Shown in pieces: positions 25,590-33,153 of a stretch of DNA of 40,128 nt. The DNA lies in contig NZ_LN848257.1 of assembly GCF_001499735.1 (NCBI RefSeq), positions 4,829,091 through 4,869,218 on the forward strand. Direction: 5' to 3'. This DNA is from Thiocapsa sp. KS1. GTDB taxonomy: Bacteria; Pseudomonadota; Gammaproteobacteria; Chromatiales; Chromatiaceae. The notes below the pieces were generated by a model, which was given only the letters and a program-made list of their open reading frames with translations, did not search any database and was not told the DNA's origin. The first letter of the stretch is position 1. Every line of letters begins with the position of its first letter. A program made the position numbers and the translations under genes.

Positions 25590-28208
25590 TCAGCCCTCCG
25601 CCTGATAACACACCAACCGCTGACGCAAGACATCCGCGACCACGCGCAGACCGGTGTCGCGCACATCGAGCCAGGCGAGGGCCGCCGCGACGGCGTCGTC
25701 CGGCGGGTCTTCCAGATCGAGCGGGAGTCGAGTGGATGCCGGCAGGGCGCTCAGCCAGCCGGGGTTGTAGCTGGCCTCGCCGCGATGCGGGAAGAGGGCG
25801 ACATAGGCGATCCGGGATTCGACGAGATCCTGGAAGAAGTGCGAGCCGAAGGAGAGGTCCGGCACCATGCCGTCGCCGAGCTCGGCGACCTCGGCGATCA
25901 CGGCGACGCGACTGATGTCGGCGAAGCGGATCGGCACGCCGAGCTCGGGTGAGCTGGTGCCCCAGCGGCCGGGTCCGATGAGCAGGGTGGGGCAGTCGTC
26001 GCGATCGGCGATGCGGCGATTGAGCTGTCCGACCAGACGGGCGACGGCGAACTTCTGCACGGTCGTCAGGGCGCTGTAGCGCGGGCCGTCGACATGGATG
26101 ATGCGGGCGATCGGCTGGTCGATGTTGCCGCCCATGAAATGGCCGTCGGTTGCGAAGAAGAGGCGCCGGCTCGGCACCTCGCCCGGCAGCTCGACGCGTT
26201 GATTCAGACCGAGTGTCTGCAGCGGTCGGCACTGGACGAGACTGAAGGATGGGGTGCCGTCCGCCGCGAGATGCAGGGTGAATTCGACGTCGACGGGGTA
26301 GGCATAGGCGTCCTCCAGGGTTTGGAGCAGACGCTGCATGAGTCCGACGAACGGGGTCTCGCGCAGGAGCGGGGTGAAGGTGATGCGCCAGACCGGGTCG
26401 CCGCCCGTGCGCTCGCGTGCGCGCTGCGTGGCCTCGCGGTCGAGCTCGGCGCACCAGCGCAGCGGCAGCTCCGGGTCGCTCGTCAGGTGTCTCACGGCGA
26501 GCGTGCGCAGGCGGTTGTCCGAGATGTCGAGCACGTCGATCTCGTGCTGGGAGAAGCGCACGGCGTCGTCGCGATCGCGGAAGGGCCGTTTGTGGGGCTG
26601 ATCCAGGGCCACCACGCAGGCGTGGTCGCCCTCGATGCGGTCGACCGCACGGGTTCCCAGACCCATGACCAAGCGGACCATGCCGGCGGTCGGATCCATG
26701 GACTCTTCCCAGACGAAGGTGTTGCGCGACACGCCCACGCCGGCGGCGTCCGGGAAGTACCAGCGCCCGTGATAGCGTCCGCAGACGCGTTGCAGCAGAA
26801 GCGCCATCGGCTCTTCGAGGTCGGCCAACCCGCGTTGGCGTCGGTAGGTGAGGGCGTCCTCGCTCATGGTGCTGGCGAAGACCCGGCAGATCGCCTCTTC
26901 GAGCTGGGCGAGCCGTTGCTCGGGCGAGCCTTGGTTCACCAGGAAGAGGCTCTCGTATTTGCCGGCGAAGGCGTTGCCGAAGCCGTCTTCGAGCAGGCTG
27001 CTCGAGCGCACCAGGATCGGATACTGCCCGAAATAGTCGAGCATCCGTTCAAGCTCCGAGCGGACCTCTTCCGGAAGCTCTCCGCGCAGCATGTCCTCGC
27101 GCAGTGATTGAGCCTCGCTGAAATACCCCGCCTCGGTGCGCTGGCGCATGATCCTGGGCCACCAGCCGTTGTGCACCAGATAGGAGTAATAGACGTCGGA
27201 GCCGAGAAAGAAGGAGTCGTGCGGCTCCAGGTGGCGCCCCCAGCGCTCGGGGTCGTCCTGCAAGAGGATGCGGCGTGCGAGCAGCATCCCGACCGCCTTG
27301 CCGCCGATGTAGCCGCTGCCGATCATGCGTGCGCGGATCTCGAGGAGATCCTGGAGGCCGAGATAGCGGCGGGCGAGCGCGATGATGCGCTCGTCGCGGC
27401 TGATCAGGATCGGATAGAGCTGCTCGAGCACCTCACGGCGTCGCTCGCCGTCGGCGTCTTGGTTAAGGACCTCGGCGGCATCGAGAAAGAGCCGATCCCA
27501 ATAGTCGAGCTGGCGCTGCGTGGTCTCGCCTTTGCGGCGTTCGAGGGCCGCGTGGAGTCGGGTCGCGTCGCTGCTGTCGACAACGGGGCGAAACGCCTCG
27601 CCCTCGTGGATGTGCGGCAGGAACATGGTCGGCGACTGGCGCTGCCAGACCTTGACCGGTTGCACGTAGCAGCCGCTTTCGGCCCGTCTGACATCGATCA
27701 GGACCTGCGTGGTCTCGCGGATGCGTGCCATGGTGGTGTAGCAGTGGCTACGCGAGAGCAGGCCGAAATAGGCGACTGTGTCGAGCCGATAAAGATAAGG
27801 GCAGATGACCTGGAAGAGATTGCCGACCATGAGGTCGGTGGCCCAGGCCGAGAGCAGATCGGAGAGACAGTCGAAGACGTAGAAGGCGCCGCGTCCGTAG
27901 TCCGTGATCAGGCGGTGGACGTGGCAGGTGAAGGCCTCGAAGCCGCGCAGGGCGTCGATCGAGACGATCTTGATACCCGGCCCGGGCGCGACCAAGGGCG
28001 CATGTCGGCCGAAGCGCAGATAAATGATGGAGCGCTCGCCCGCGACGGCTTGAGCGACGAAGGGCTCGACGAAGCCGCGGTAGTCTTCGATGTCGTCGAT
28101 GCGCCAGACGACGTTGTCGCCGATGCGCAGGCCGTCGAGAACGCGATCCAATCCGGCGAGTCCGGTGGAGACCTGCTCTGCGCCGGCTGTCTCGATCCTC
28201 TCCTGCAT
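25590..28208 (-). CDS. PEP/pyruvate-binding domain protein with degenerate KaiC-like N-terminus
   Basis: An 872-residue protein. Residues about 10-230 resemble a RecA/KaiC-like domain (STGLAGLDRVLDGLRIGD, then RSIIYLRFG, AFYVFDCLSDLLSAW), but the expected P-loop is replaced by NVVWRIDDI, so ATP binding there is doubtful. Residues about 300-680 hold a pyruvate-phosphate-dikinase N-terminal domain (ILVRSSSLLEDGFGNAFAGKYES, given here as adjoining motifs; then VDVEFTLH and LVQCRPLQ). The swivelling phosphohistidine domain of PPDK/PEP synthase is not seen. A C-terminal region (GPGRWGTSSPELGVPI near 755) is shared by related proteins in other bacteria. The function is unknown; nucleotide-dependent signalling or phosphotransfer is possible. 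The ATG at 28208 is preferred because upstream codons overlap dsbA in another frame. Confidence 0.72.
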   Translation of the reverse strand: MQERIETAGAEQVSTGLAGLDRVLDGLRIGDNVVWRIDDIEDYRGFVEPFVAQAVAGERSIIYLRFGRHAPLVAPGPGIKIVSIDALRGFEAFTCHVHRLITDYGRGAFYVFDCLSDLLSAWATDLMVGNLFQVICPYLYRLDTVAYFGLLSRSHCYTTMARIRETTQVLIDVRRAESGCYVQPVKVWQRQSPTMFLPHIHEGEAFRPVVDSSDATRLHAALERRKGETTQRQLDYWDRLFLDAAEVLNQDADGERRREVLEQLYPILISRDERIIALARRYLGLQDLLEIRARMIGSGYIGGKAVGMLLARRILLQDDPERWGRHLEPHDSFFLGSDVYYSYLVHNGWWPRIMRQRTEAGYFSEAQSLREDMLRGELPEEVRSELERMLDYFGQYPILVRSSSLLEDGFGNAFAGKYESLFLVNQGSPEQRLAQLEEAICRVFASTMSEDALTYRRQRGLADLEEPMALLLQRVCGRYHGRWYFPDAAGVGVSRNTFVWEESMDPTAGMVRLVMGLGTRAVDRIEGDHACVVALDQPHKRPFRDRDDAVRFSQHEIDVLDISDNRLRTLAVRHLTSDPELPLRWCAELDREATQRARERTGGDPVWRITFTPLLRETPFVGLMQRLLQTLEDAYAYPVDVEFTLHLAADGTPSFSLVQCRPLQTLGLNQRVELPGEVPSRRLFFATDGHFMGGNIDQPIARIIHVDGPRYSALTTVQKFAVARLVGQLNRRIADRDDCPTLLIGPGRWGTSSPELGVPIRFADISRVAVIAEVAELGDGMVPDLSFGSHFFQDLVESRIAYVALFPHRGEASYNPGWLSALPASTRLPLDLEDPPDDAVAAALAWLDVRDTGLRVVADVLRQRLVCYQAEG

Positions 28209-28279
28209 CGGGCCGGGATCGGCCGACGGGGGCGCCGGCTCGGTCTTGCGACCCTGTCCGGGCAGGGTCGGGCGCTCGG

Positions 28280-28939
28280 TCAACTCGCGGCCGTCTGCTT
28301 GCGTGCCATCAGGATCAGGTCGTCGGCGATCGCGAGCATGTCGGGGAAGCCTTTGGCCTGCTGACCCACGACGACATAGCGACCGCCGACGGCGATCATG
28401 GGTACCGCGTCGACGCGGTAACGCTCGACCAGGGTGTCGCCGCGCTTGATCTGCGTCTCGACGGCAAATGAGTTGAACAGTGGCTCGAAGGTCGCGACGT
28501 CCACGCCCTTGCTCGCGACCCATGCGAAGACGTCCTTCTCGGTGAAGAGCTTGGTCCGGTCCCGATGCAGCGCCTCGAAGACCGCTTGGTCGAGTCGGTC
28601 CAGATCGCCGCTGTATTCCAGCGCATAGAAAAGCCGGGCGAGATTGACCCACGCGGCGCGACCGAAGGTCACCGGAACGCGCCGGAAGGTGACGTCCTTG
28701 GGCAGCTCCTCGGCCCAGGGTTTGATGATCGGGTTGAGGTCCATGCAGTGCGGGCAGCCGTAGGAGAAGAATTCGAGAACCTCGATCTTGTCTGCGGCGG
28801 ATCCCGGTTGCGGCGGCGAGACGGCGCGCCAATCGCGGCCCTCGACCAAGTCGGCGGCGAGGACGGGGCGCAGCGGGAGCATCGCGACGCCGAGTGCGCC
28901 GATCATGGTGTGGGTAAAGCGACGACGGGTGAGGGCCAT
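28280..28939 (-). CDS. dsbA: Thiol:disulfide interchange protein DsbA
   Basis: A 219-residue periplasmic oxidase that introduces disulfides into exported proteins. After a signal peptide (residues 1-29, with RRRF resembling a Tat or basic n-region) comes the thioredoxin fold with the CPHC active site (VLEFFSYGCPHCMDL, near residue 56), a helical insertion, and the cis-proline loop VDAVPMIAVGGRY. GGAGCTC precedes the ATG at 28939 by about 11 bp. It is followed after 71 bp by the PPDK-N protein and may share its transcript. The partner DsbB is not in this window. Confidence 0.93.
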   Translation of the reverse strand: MALTRRRFTHTMIGALGVAMLPLRPVLAADLVEGRDWRAVSPPQPGSAADKIEVLEFFSYGCPHCMDLNPIIKPWAEELPKDVTFRRVPVTFGRAAWVNLARLFYALEYSGDLDRLDQAVFEALHRDRTKLFTEKDVFAWVASKGVDVATFEPLFNSFAVETQIKRGDTLVERYRVDAVPMIAVGGRYVVVGQQAKGFPDMLAIADDLILMARKQTAAS

Positions 28940-29050
28940 GTTGGAGCTCCGGTCGGAATGAATGAGAGGGTGATTCGGCGTTATCGGTATCGATTCGGCC
29001 GGTGATGATATGTCCCCGGCACGGCTTGTGTCAGCACTGCCCGCGTGTCC

Positions 29051-29197
29051 GCCGTAGGTTGTGCCGAGCGGAGCGAGGCACAACTTCGTCCAGGCGGCGA
29101 TGCGTCCAAGCGACGGCTCGACACGTCTGTCCTTGCGTGCGAGGCTCGGGCCGCTGTTGGCAGTGTTGCGCTTCCTATCGTCAGCGCAACCTACGGC
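29051..29197. repeat. Composite inverted-repeat element ending in the hydrolase gene
   Basis: The outer perfect 10-bp inverted repeat is GCCGTAGGTT (29051-29060) and AACCTACGGC (29188-29197). Inside are two hairpins: GTTGTGCC/GGCACAAC (29058-29084, loop GAGCGGAGCGA) and GTTGCGC/GCGCAAC (29165-29190). The form resembles the widespread non-coding repeats with GAGCGNAGCGA loops seen in many bacteria. The hydrolase stop codon at 29191-29193 is part of its right arm. Confidence 0.8.
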
Positions 29198-30159
29198 GTC
29201 TTGCCGCAAAACGCGCTTGCCCGCGGGCCGTGCGGCGATGTGGTTTCACCCGACGGCAGCGGGGCATCTCGCGCCTCGAGCCAAGCGGCGATGTCGGCGC
29301 GTACGCGTGCACCTTGGCGGTCGCGCGGGAGCATGTGCCAGCCGTGCTCGTAGAGAGCGAAGGTCAGACCCGGTTCGGACCGGGGAAGTTTCCCGAGGAA
29401 TCGGCAGAAAGCATTCTTGGGAATAATCTCGTCATGCTCGCCGTAAAGCAGCAGGGCAGGGGTCTGTAGGTAGTGCGCCGCGGCTTGCGCGCGGTCCATC
29501 AGGTCGGTGATCCCCCAGAGTGCATCCACGCGCGTCGCCTTGATGACGAGCGGGTCCGCGCCCATCGCCTGCAACATCTCGACATGGTCCGACGGACTGA
29601 GACGGATGCCCTCGCCGGTCAGCTTCAACCAAGGCAGGGTGCGTACGGCGCCGTCCAGGGCGAGCCGTTGATACCAGGGCATGGTGTCCCGCGACCAGAC
29701 CGCGGGCGCTATCAGGATCAGGCCGTCGACCGGCAGCGGACCTTGCGCCGTCGCGGCCAGCACGACGGCGCCGCCCATGCTCTCGCCGACGACATAGAGA
29801 CGGGCATCCGGATGGCGCGCGCGCAGCAGATCGACCAGGTTGCGCAGATCCGCGACGAGACGCTCGCTGCCGTGCCAGCGACCGGGCAAGGCGGCGGCGC
29901 CGAAACCCCGCTGATCGACCGCGTAGGTGGTGATGCCCGCGGAGGCAAGCTCGCGGCCCAAGGGGGCGAAGGCGTTTGCGTAGTCGTTGAATCCGTGCAA
30001 CCCGAGCACAACCATTTGCGGCTGATCGGCGCCGGTCCAGACGCGCAGGGGTAGGCGATATCCGTCGTCCATCCGCGCGTGATCGACGCCGATGCCGGGC
30101 GACCTTGTTTGCGTGTCGGGGGATTCGACGATGTTCGGGGAGGCGCAGGACGTGAGCAT
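29191..30159 (-). CDS. Alpha/beta hydrolase, monoacylglycerol-lipase-like, probable lipoprotein
   Basis: An alpha/beta-fold serine hydrolase. The core reads VVLGLHGFNDYANAF (oxyanion-loop region), then AVDQRGFGAA, the nucleophile elbow GESMGG, LLYGEHDEIIP (catalytic Asp) and the histidine in YEHGWHMLPRD. Such enzymes hydrolyse lysophospholipids or monoacylglycerols. The ATG at 30159 gives 322 residues but leaves only four residues before a cysteine in LTSC, a perfect lipobox. A normal lipoprotein signal would need initiation near 30222, where only CTG is found in frame, so the true start is uncertain. The stop codon lies in a repeat element. It is divergent from the ABC exporter genes. Confidence 0.8.
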   Translation of the reverse strand: MLTSCASPNIVESPDTQTRSPGIGVDHARMDDGYRLPLRVWTGADQPQMVVLGLHGFNDYANAFAPLGRELASAGITTYAVDQRGFGAAALPGRWHGSERLVADLRNLVDLLRARHPDARLYVVGESMGGAVVLAATAQGPLPVDGLILIAPAVWSRDTMPWYQRLALDGAVRTLPWLKLTGEGIRLSPSDHVEMLQAMGADPLVIKATRVDALWGITDLMDRAQAAAHYLQTPALLLYGEHDEIIPKNAFCRFLGKLPRSEPGLTFALYEHGWHMLPRDRQGARVRADIAAWLEARDAPLPSGETTSPHGPRASAFCGKTP

Positions 30160-30315
30160 GAAAACAAAGGTCAGGGCAGCAAGGGTGTTGGTCCAGAGCG
30201 TGCCGGCGATGGCTGTCGGCAGTGGATTCGGCCTTGTGAAGTATCGGGCGGAATATAGGATCCCGTCCGGGCACGGCCAGCCGTGTCCGGTACGAAGCGC
30301 GTATACTCCGCGCCT

Positions 30316-31197
30316 GTGAACAGCCTGCTCGAAGCCCATGATCTCGTTCGGCTCTATCCTGGCGTGCGCGCCGTGGATGGGATCGGTTTTCGTGTCGACG
30401 CCGGTCAGTGTTTCGGTCTCTTGGGGCCGAACGGGGCCGGGAAGACGACGACCCTGGAGATGCTGGAGGGGATCCAAACCCCGACCTCGGGCACCGTGCT
30501 CTATCGTGGCCGGCCGCTCGATCGTGCCTATCGCGAATCGGTCGGCATCCAGTTTCAGGCGACCGCTCTGCAGGACTTTCAGACGGTGCGCGAGTCGCTC
30601 GACATGTTCGCAAGTCTCTATCGGCGTACCGCGGACCGCGAGGAGCTGATCCGGCTCTGCAATCTCGCGGAGATCCTGGATCGAGACACCCGCAAGCTTT
30701 CGGGTGGTCAACGCCAACGACTGCTCTTGGCCATCGCCTTGGTCAACGATCCTGACCTGGTGTTTCTCGACGAGCCGACGACCGGCTTGGATCCCCAGTC
30801 CAGGCGCAACTTCTGGGGGCTGATCGAGATCGTGCGTCGGCGCGGCAAGACCATCGTCCTGACCACGCATTATATGGAAGAGGCCGAGCAGCTCTGCGAT
30901 CGGATCGCGATCGTCGACCATGGACGAATCATCGCCGAGGGTCAGCCAGACCGTCTGGTTCGCGATCACTTTCCCGCGACGGTGATCCGACTGCCGGAGA
31001 CGGCATGGCCGAGCGGCGTCGCGCTCCCGGCGGGTGCGGATCGGCGCGACGGTCGGATCGAGATCTATGCCGAGGAGGTTCCGCCGATGTTGGCCGAGAT
31101 CGAGCGCGTCGGTGCGGATCTGACGGATCTGCGGGTGGCGACGCCGAATCTGGAGGATCTCTTCCTGAAACTGACCGGCCACGATCTTCGGTCTTGA
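30316..31197 (+). CDS. ABC transporter ATP-binding protein (ABC-2 type exporter)
   Basis: A 293-residue ATPase. Walker A GPNGAGKTTT (37-46), Q-loop near 80, signature LSGGQRQRL (128-136), Walker B LVFLDEP (148-154) and a switch histidine in TTHYMEEAEQ. The C-terminal 80 residues are the extension usual in DrrA/CcmA-like exporters. GTG at 30316 begins the domain cleanly; another GTG at 30283 is possible. A TATACT hexamer at 30302-30307 lies so close to the start that the transcript may be nearly leaderless. It is followed by its permease after 60 bp. The substrate is unknown. Confidence 0.9.
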   Translation: MNSLLEAHDLVRLYPGVRAVDGIGFRVDAGQCFGLLGPNGAGKTTTLEMLEGIQTPTSGTVLYRGRPLDRAYRESVGIQFQATALQDFQTVRESLDMFASLYRRTADREELIRLCNLAEILDRDTRKLSGGQRQRLLLAIALVNDPDLVFLDEPTTGLDPQSRRNFWGLIEIVRRRGKTIVLTTHYMEEAEQLCDRIAIVDHGRIIAEGQPDRLVRDHFPATVIRLPETAWPSGVALPAGADRRDGRIEIYAEEVPPMLAEIERVGADLTDLRVATPNLEDLFLKLTGHDLRS

Positions 31198-31257
31198 GCC
31201 TGTTCGGCTCGCATCCGTCGATCGCCCGGATTCTCGTCCAAACACGCGGAACATCTC

Positions 31258-32295
31258 ATGTGGCGCCGTATCCTGACCATCCTCGTCGCGCGTAACCGCG
31301 AGTTTTATCGCGATCGGGCGGGGCTGTCGTGGAACATCCTGATGCCGATCATGATGGTGCTGGCCTTTGCCTTCATCTTCACCGACACGCCCAGGGATGT
31401 CTTCAAGGTCGGCGTGATCGCCGAAGGCCCCGAAGCGGCGGCCGCGCCCTTCCCGTTTCTGCAGACCCGCCATATTCAGTTCATCCCGGTGACGGATTCG
31501 GCGGCGGCGATCAGGAAGGTCGAGCGCCATCAGCTGGATCTCTTGCTGGAGCCGAGCGATGCCCCGCGCTACTGGGTAAATTCGGATTCGGCCAACGGTT
31601 ATCTCGTCGAGCGTCTTCTGCTGGCTTCCGGAGCGCCCGGCAATCAAGGCGAGGCCGCGGACGTGACCCCGCAACGGGTGGCCGTGAGCGGCGCTGCACT
31701 GCGCTATGTCGACTGGGTGCTGCCCGGCGTGCTGGCCATGAACATCATGTTCTCCAGTCTTTGGGGTGTGGGCTGGGTGATCGTGCGCTACCGCAAGAAC
31801 GGCGTACTGCGTCGCTTGAAGGCAACGCCGCTGAGTCCGTGGGAGTTTCTTACCGCGCAGGTGTTCTCGCGTTTGCTGGTGGTGCTCGGGGCGAGCCTGG
31901 TGGTCTATACGGGGGCCAGTCTCTTGCTGGACTTCCCGATGCGCGGCTCCTACCTTGCGTTGCTGCTGGTCTACGTGGCCGGTGCGCTCTGTCTGATCAG
32001 CTTAGGACTGATCGTCTCCTCACGCCTGCGCACGGAGGAGGTCGCCGACGGTCTGCTCAACCTCATCTCTTGGCCGATGCTGCTGCTCTCGGGGGTGTGG
32101 TTCTCGATGGAAGGGGCCAGCGGCGCGGCCCAAGTCCTGTCCCGGTTCCTGCCGCTGACCCATATCGTCGAAGGCGCTCGGGCCGTCATGATCGACGGCG
32201 CCGGCGTGGTTCAGGTCCTGCCTCAGATCGGCTTGTTGGCCGGTCTCGCACTCCTTTTCCTGACCCTGGCGGCCTGGATGTTTCGTTGGGAGTGA
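31258..32295 (+). CDS. ABC-2 type transporter permease
   Basis: A 345-residue inner-membrane protein: one N-terminal membrane segment (about 22-42, NILMPIMMVLAFAFIF), a soluble extracytoplasmic loop of about 115 residues, then five or so membrane segments (about 155-345). MNIMFSSLWGVGWVIVRYRK and the late LPLTHIVEGAR are ABC-2 family markers. With the preceding ATPase it should form a dimeric exporter of a drug, lipid or polysaccharide. No substrate-linked gene is adjacent except the divergent lipase-like hydrolase, which hints at lipid but does not prove it. Confidence 0.9.
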   Translation: MWRRILTILVARNREFYRDRAGLSWNILMPIMMVLAFAFIFTDTPRDVFKVGVIAEGPEAAAAPFPFLQTRHIQFIPVTDSAAAIRKVERHQLDLLLEPSDAPRYWVNSDSANGYLVERLLLASGAPGNQGEAADVTPQRVAVSGAALRYVDWVLPGVLAMNIMFSSLWGVGWVIVRYRKNGVLRRLKATPLSPWEFLTAQVFSRLLVVLGASLVVYTGASLLLDFPMRGSYLALLLVYVAGALCLISLGLIVSSRLRTEEVADGLLNLISWPMLLLSGVWFSMEGASGAAQVLSRFLPLTHIVEGARAVMIDGAGVVQVLPQIGLLAGLALLFLTLAAWMFRWE

Positions 32296-32340
32296 GCGCG
32301 GGGAGGGGTGTTCATCCCGGTGTGCGAAGCTCGGAGGAGA

Positions 32341-32736
32341 TCAGGAGCCGCGTGCGCGAGGGACGCTCAGGACCTCGACCTCGACCTTCGCCACGCCCTT
32401 CTTGATCATTCCAAGCTCTTTGGCTGCGCTGCGGGAGAGATCGATAATGCGCCCCTTCACGAAGGGGCCGCGGTCGTTGACCTTCACGACAATGCTCTTG
32501 CCGGTCCGGGTGTCGGTCACTCTGACCTTGCTGCCGAGGGGGAGGGTTTTGTGCGCTGCGCTGGGGATGTTCTTGTTGTAGGTCTGACCGCTTGCGGTCT
32601 TTCGGCCGTGGAGACTGTCGTGGTAGTAAGAGGCGATGCCTTTCTGAGCATGACCCGGTTTCACGCGTGCCTCGGCATCCGGACCCGAGACGAGAAGAAA
32701 GACCCCGAGCGAGGCGAAAATCAGCGTTTTGTTCAT
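32341..32736 (-). CDS. RlpA-like septal-ring double-psi beta-barrel protein
   Basis: A 131-residue secreted protein: signal peptide (residues 1-23, ending DAEA) and a double-psi beta-barrel with GIASYYHDSLHGRKTASGQ, then LPLGSKVRVTDTRTGKS and VKVNDRGPFVKGRIIDLSR. These are the hallmarks of RlpA lytic transglycosylases that act on denuded peptidoglycan at division sites. There is no SPOR domain and no lipobox, so it is a short family form. ATG at 32736 gives a typical signal peptide; ATG at 32748 is an alternative. It is convergent with the ABC permease gene. Confidence 0.88.
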   Translation of the reverse strand: MNKTLIFASLGVFLLVSGPDAEARVKPGHAQKGIASYYHDSLHGRKTASGQTYNKNIPSAAHKTLPLGSKVRVTDTRTGKSIVVKVNDRGPFVKGRIIDLSRSAAKELGMIKKGVAKVEVEVLSVPRARGS

Positions 32737-32818
32737 AAGCAAGACCATGTCTGCAATCGACCGGCGGGTGCTGTCGGATGCGCACCGGATGCCGGTCAGT
32801 TGATACCTTGGCGGGCAG

Positions 32819-32866
32819 TATAGGGGAAACCACCTATAGGGTAAACCCTATATCGGGAAAACCCGG
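32819..32866. promoter_or_regulatory. Cluster of three short palindromes upstream of the rlpA-like gene
   Basis: TATAGGGGAAACCACCTATA (32819-32838), TATAGGGTAAACCCTATA (32835-32852, a perfect 8-bp repeat with a 2-bp centre) and CGGGAAAACCCG (near 32854-32865) follow one another and share half-sites. They lie about 85 bp upstream of the rlpA-like start, so tandem operators or a palindromic repeat are possible. The rest of 32749-33153 holds no gene, only this cluster and the heptamer array. Confidence 0.5.
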
Positions 32867-33063
32867 ATCTCGACGGGATGCCGATTTGCAGAGTGTGCGG
32901 AACGACCGGGGCCTTTTCGGGAGGCACGATCGGCCCCGAGCGGCCGGCCTCCTGCCGCCCGCGCGCCGTGTCTTGATTCTTGAAGTTTGGTCAGCGTGGG
33001 GTGAGCAACCGCTCGGGGTCTTCGTCGCGGTGCGGATCGTTCAGACCGCGATCAAATCGAATT

Positions 33064-33119
33064 GCTGGAGGCTGGAGGCTGGAGGCTGGAGGCTGGAGGC
33101 TGGAGGCTGGAGGCTGGAG
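33064..33119. repeat. GCTGGAG heptamer tandem array
   Basis: Eight perfect copies of GCTGGAG (56 bp), 34 bp beyond the stop codon of the glycosyltransferase gene. It belongs to the same 7-bp family as the arrays at 52-229 and 11407-11456. Confidence 0.92.
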
Positions 33120-33153
33120 GCCGGCGCCCGGCTCCATGCCTCGCCTGCCCGTT

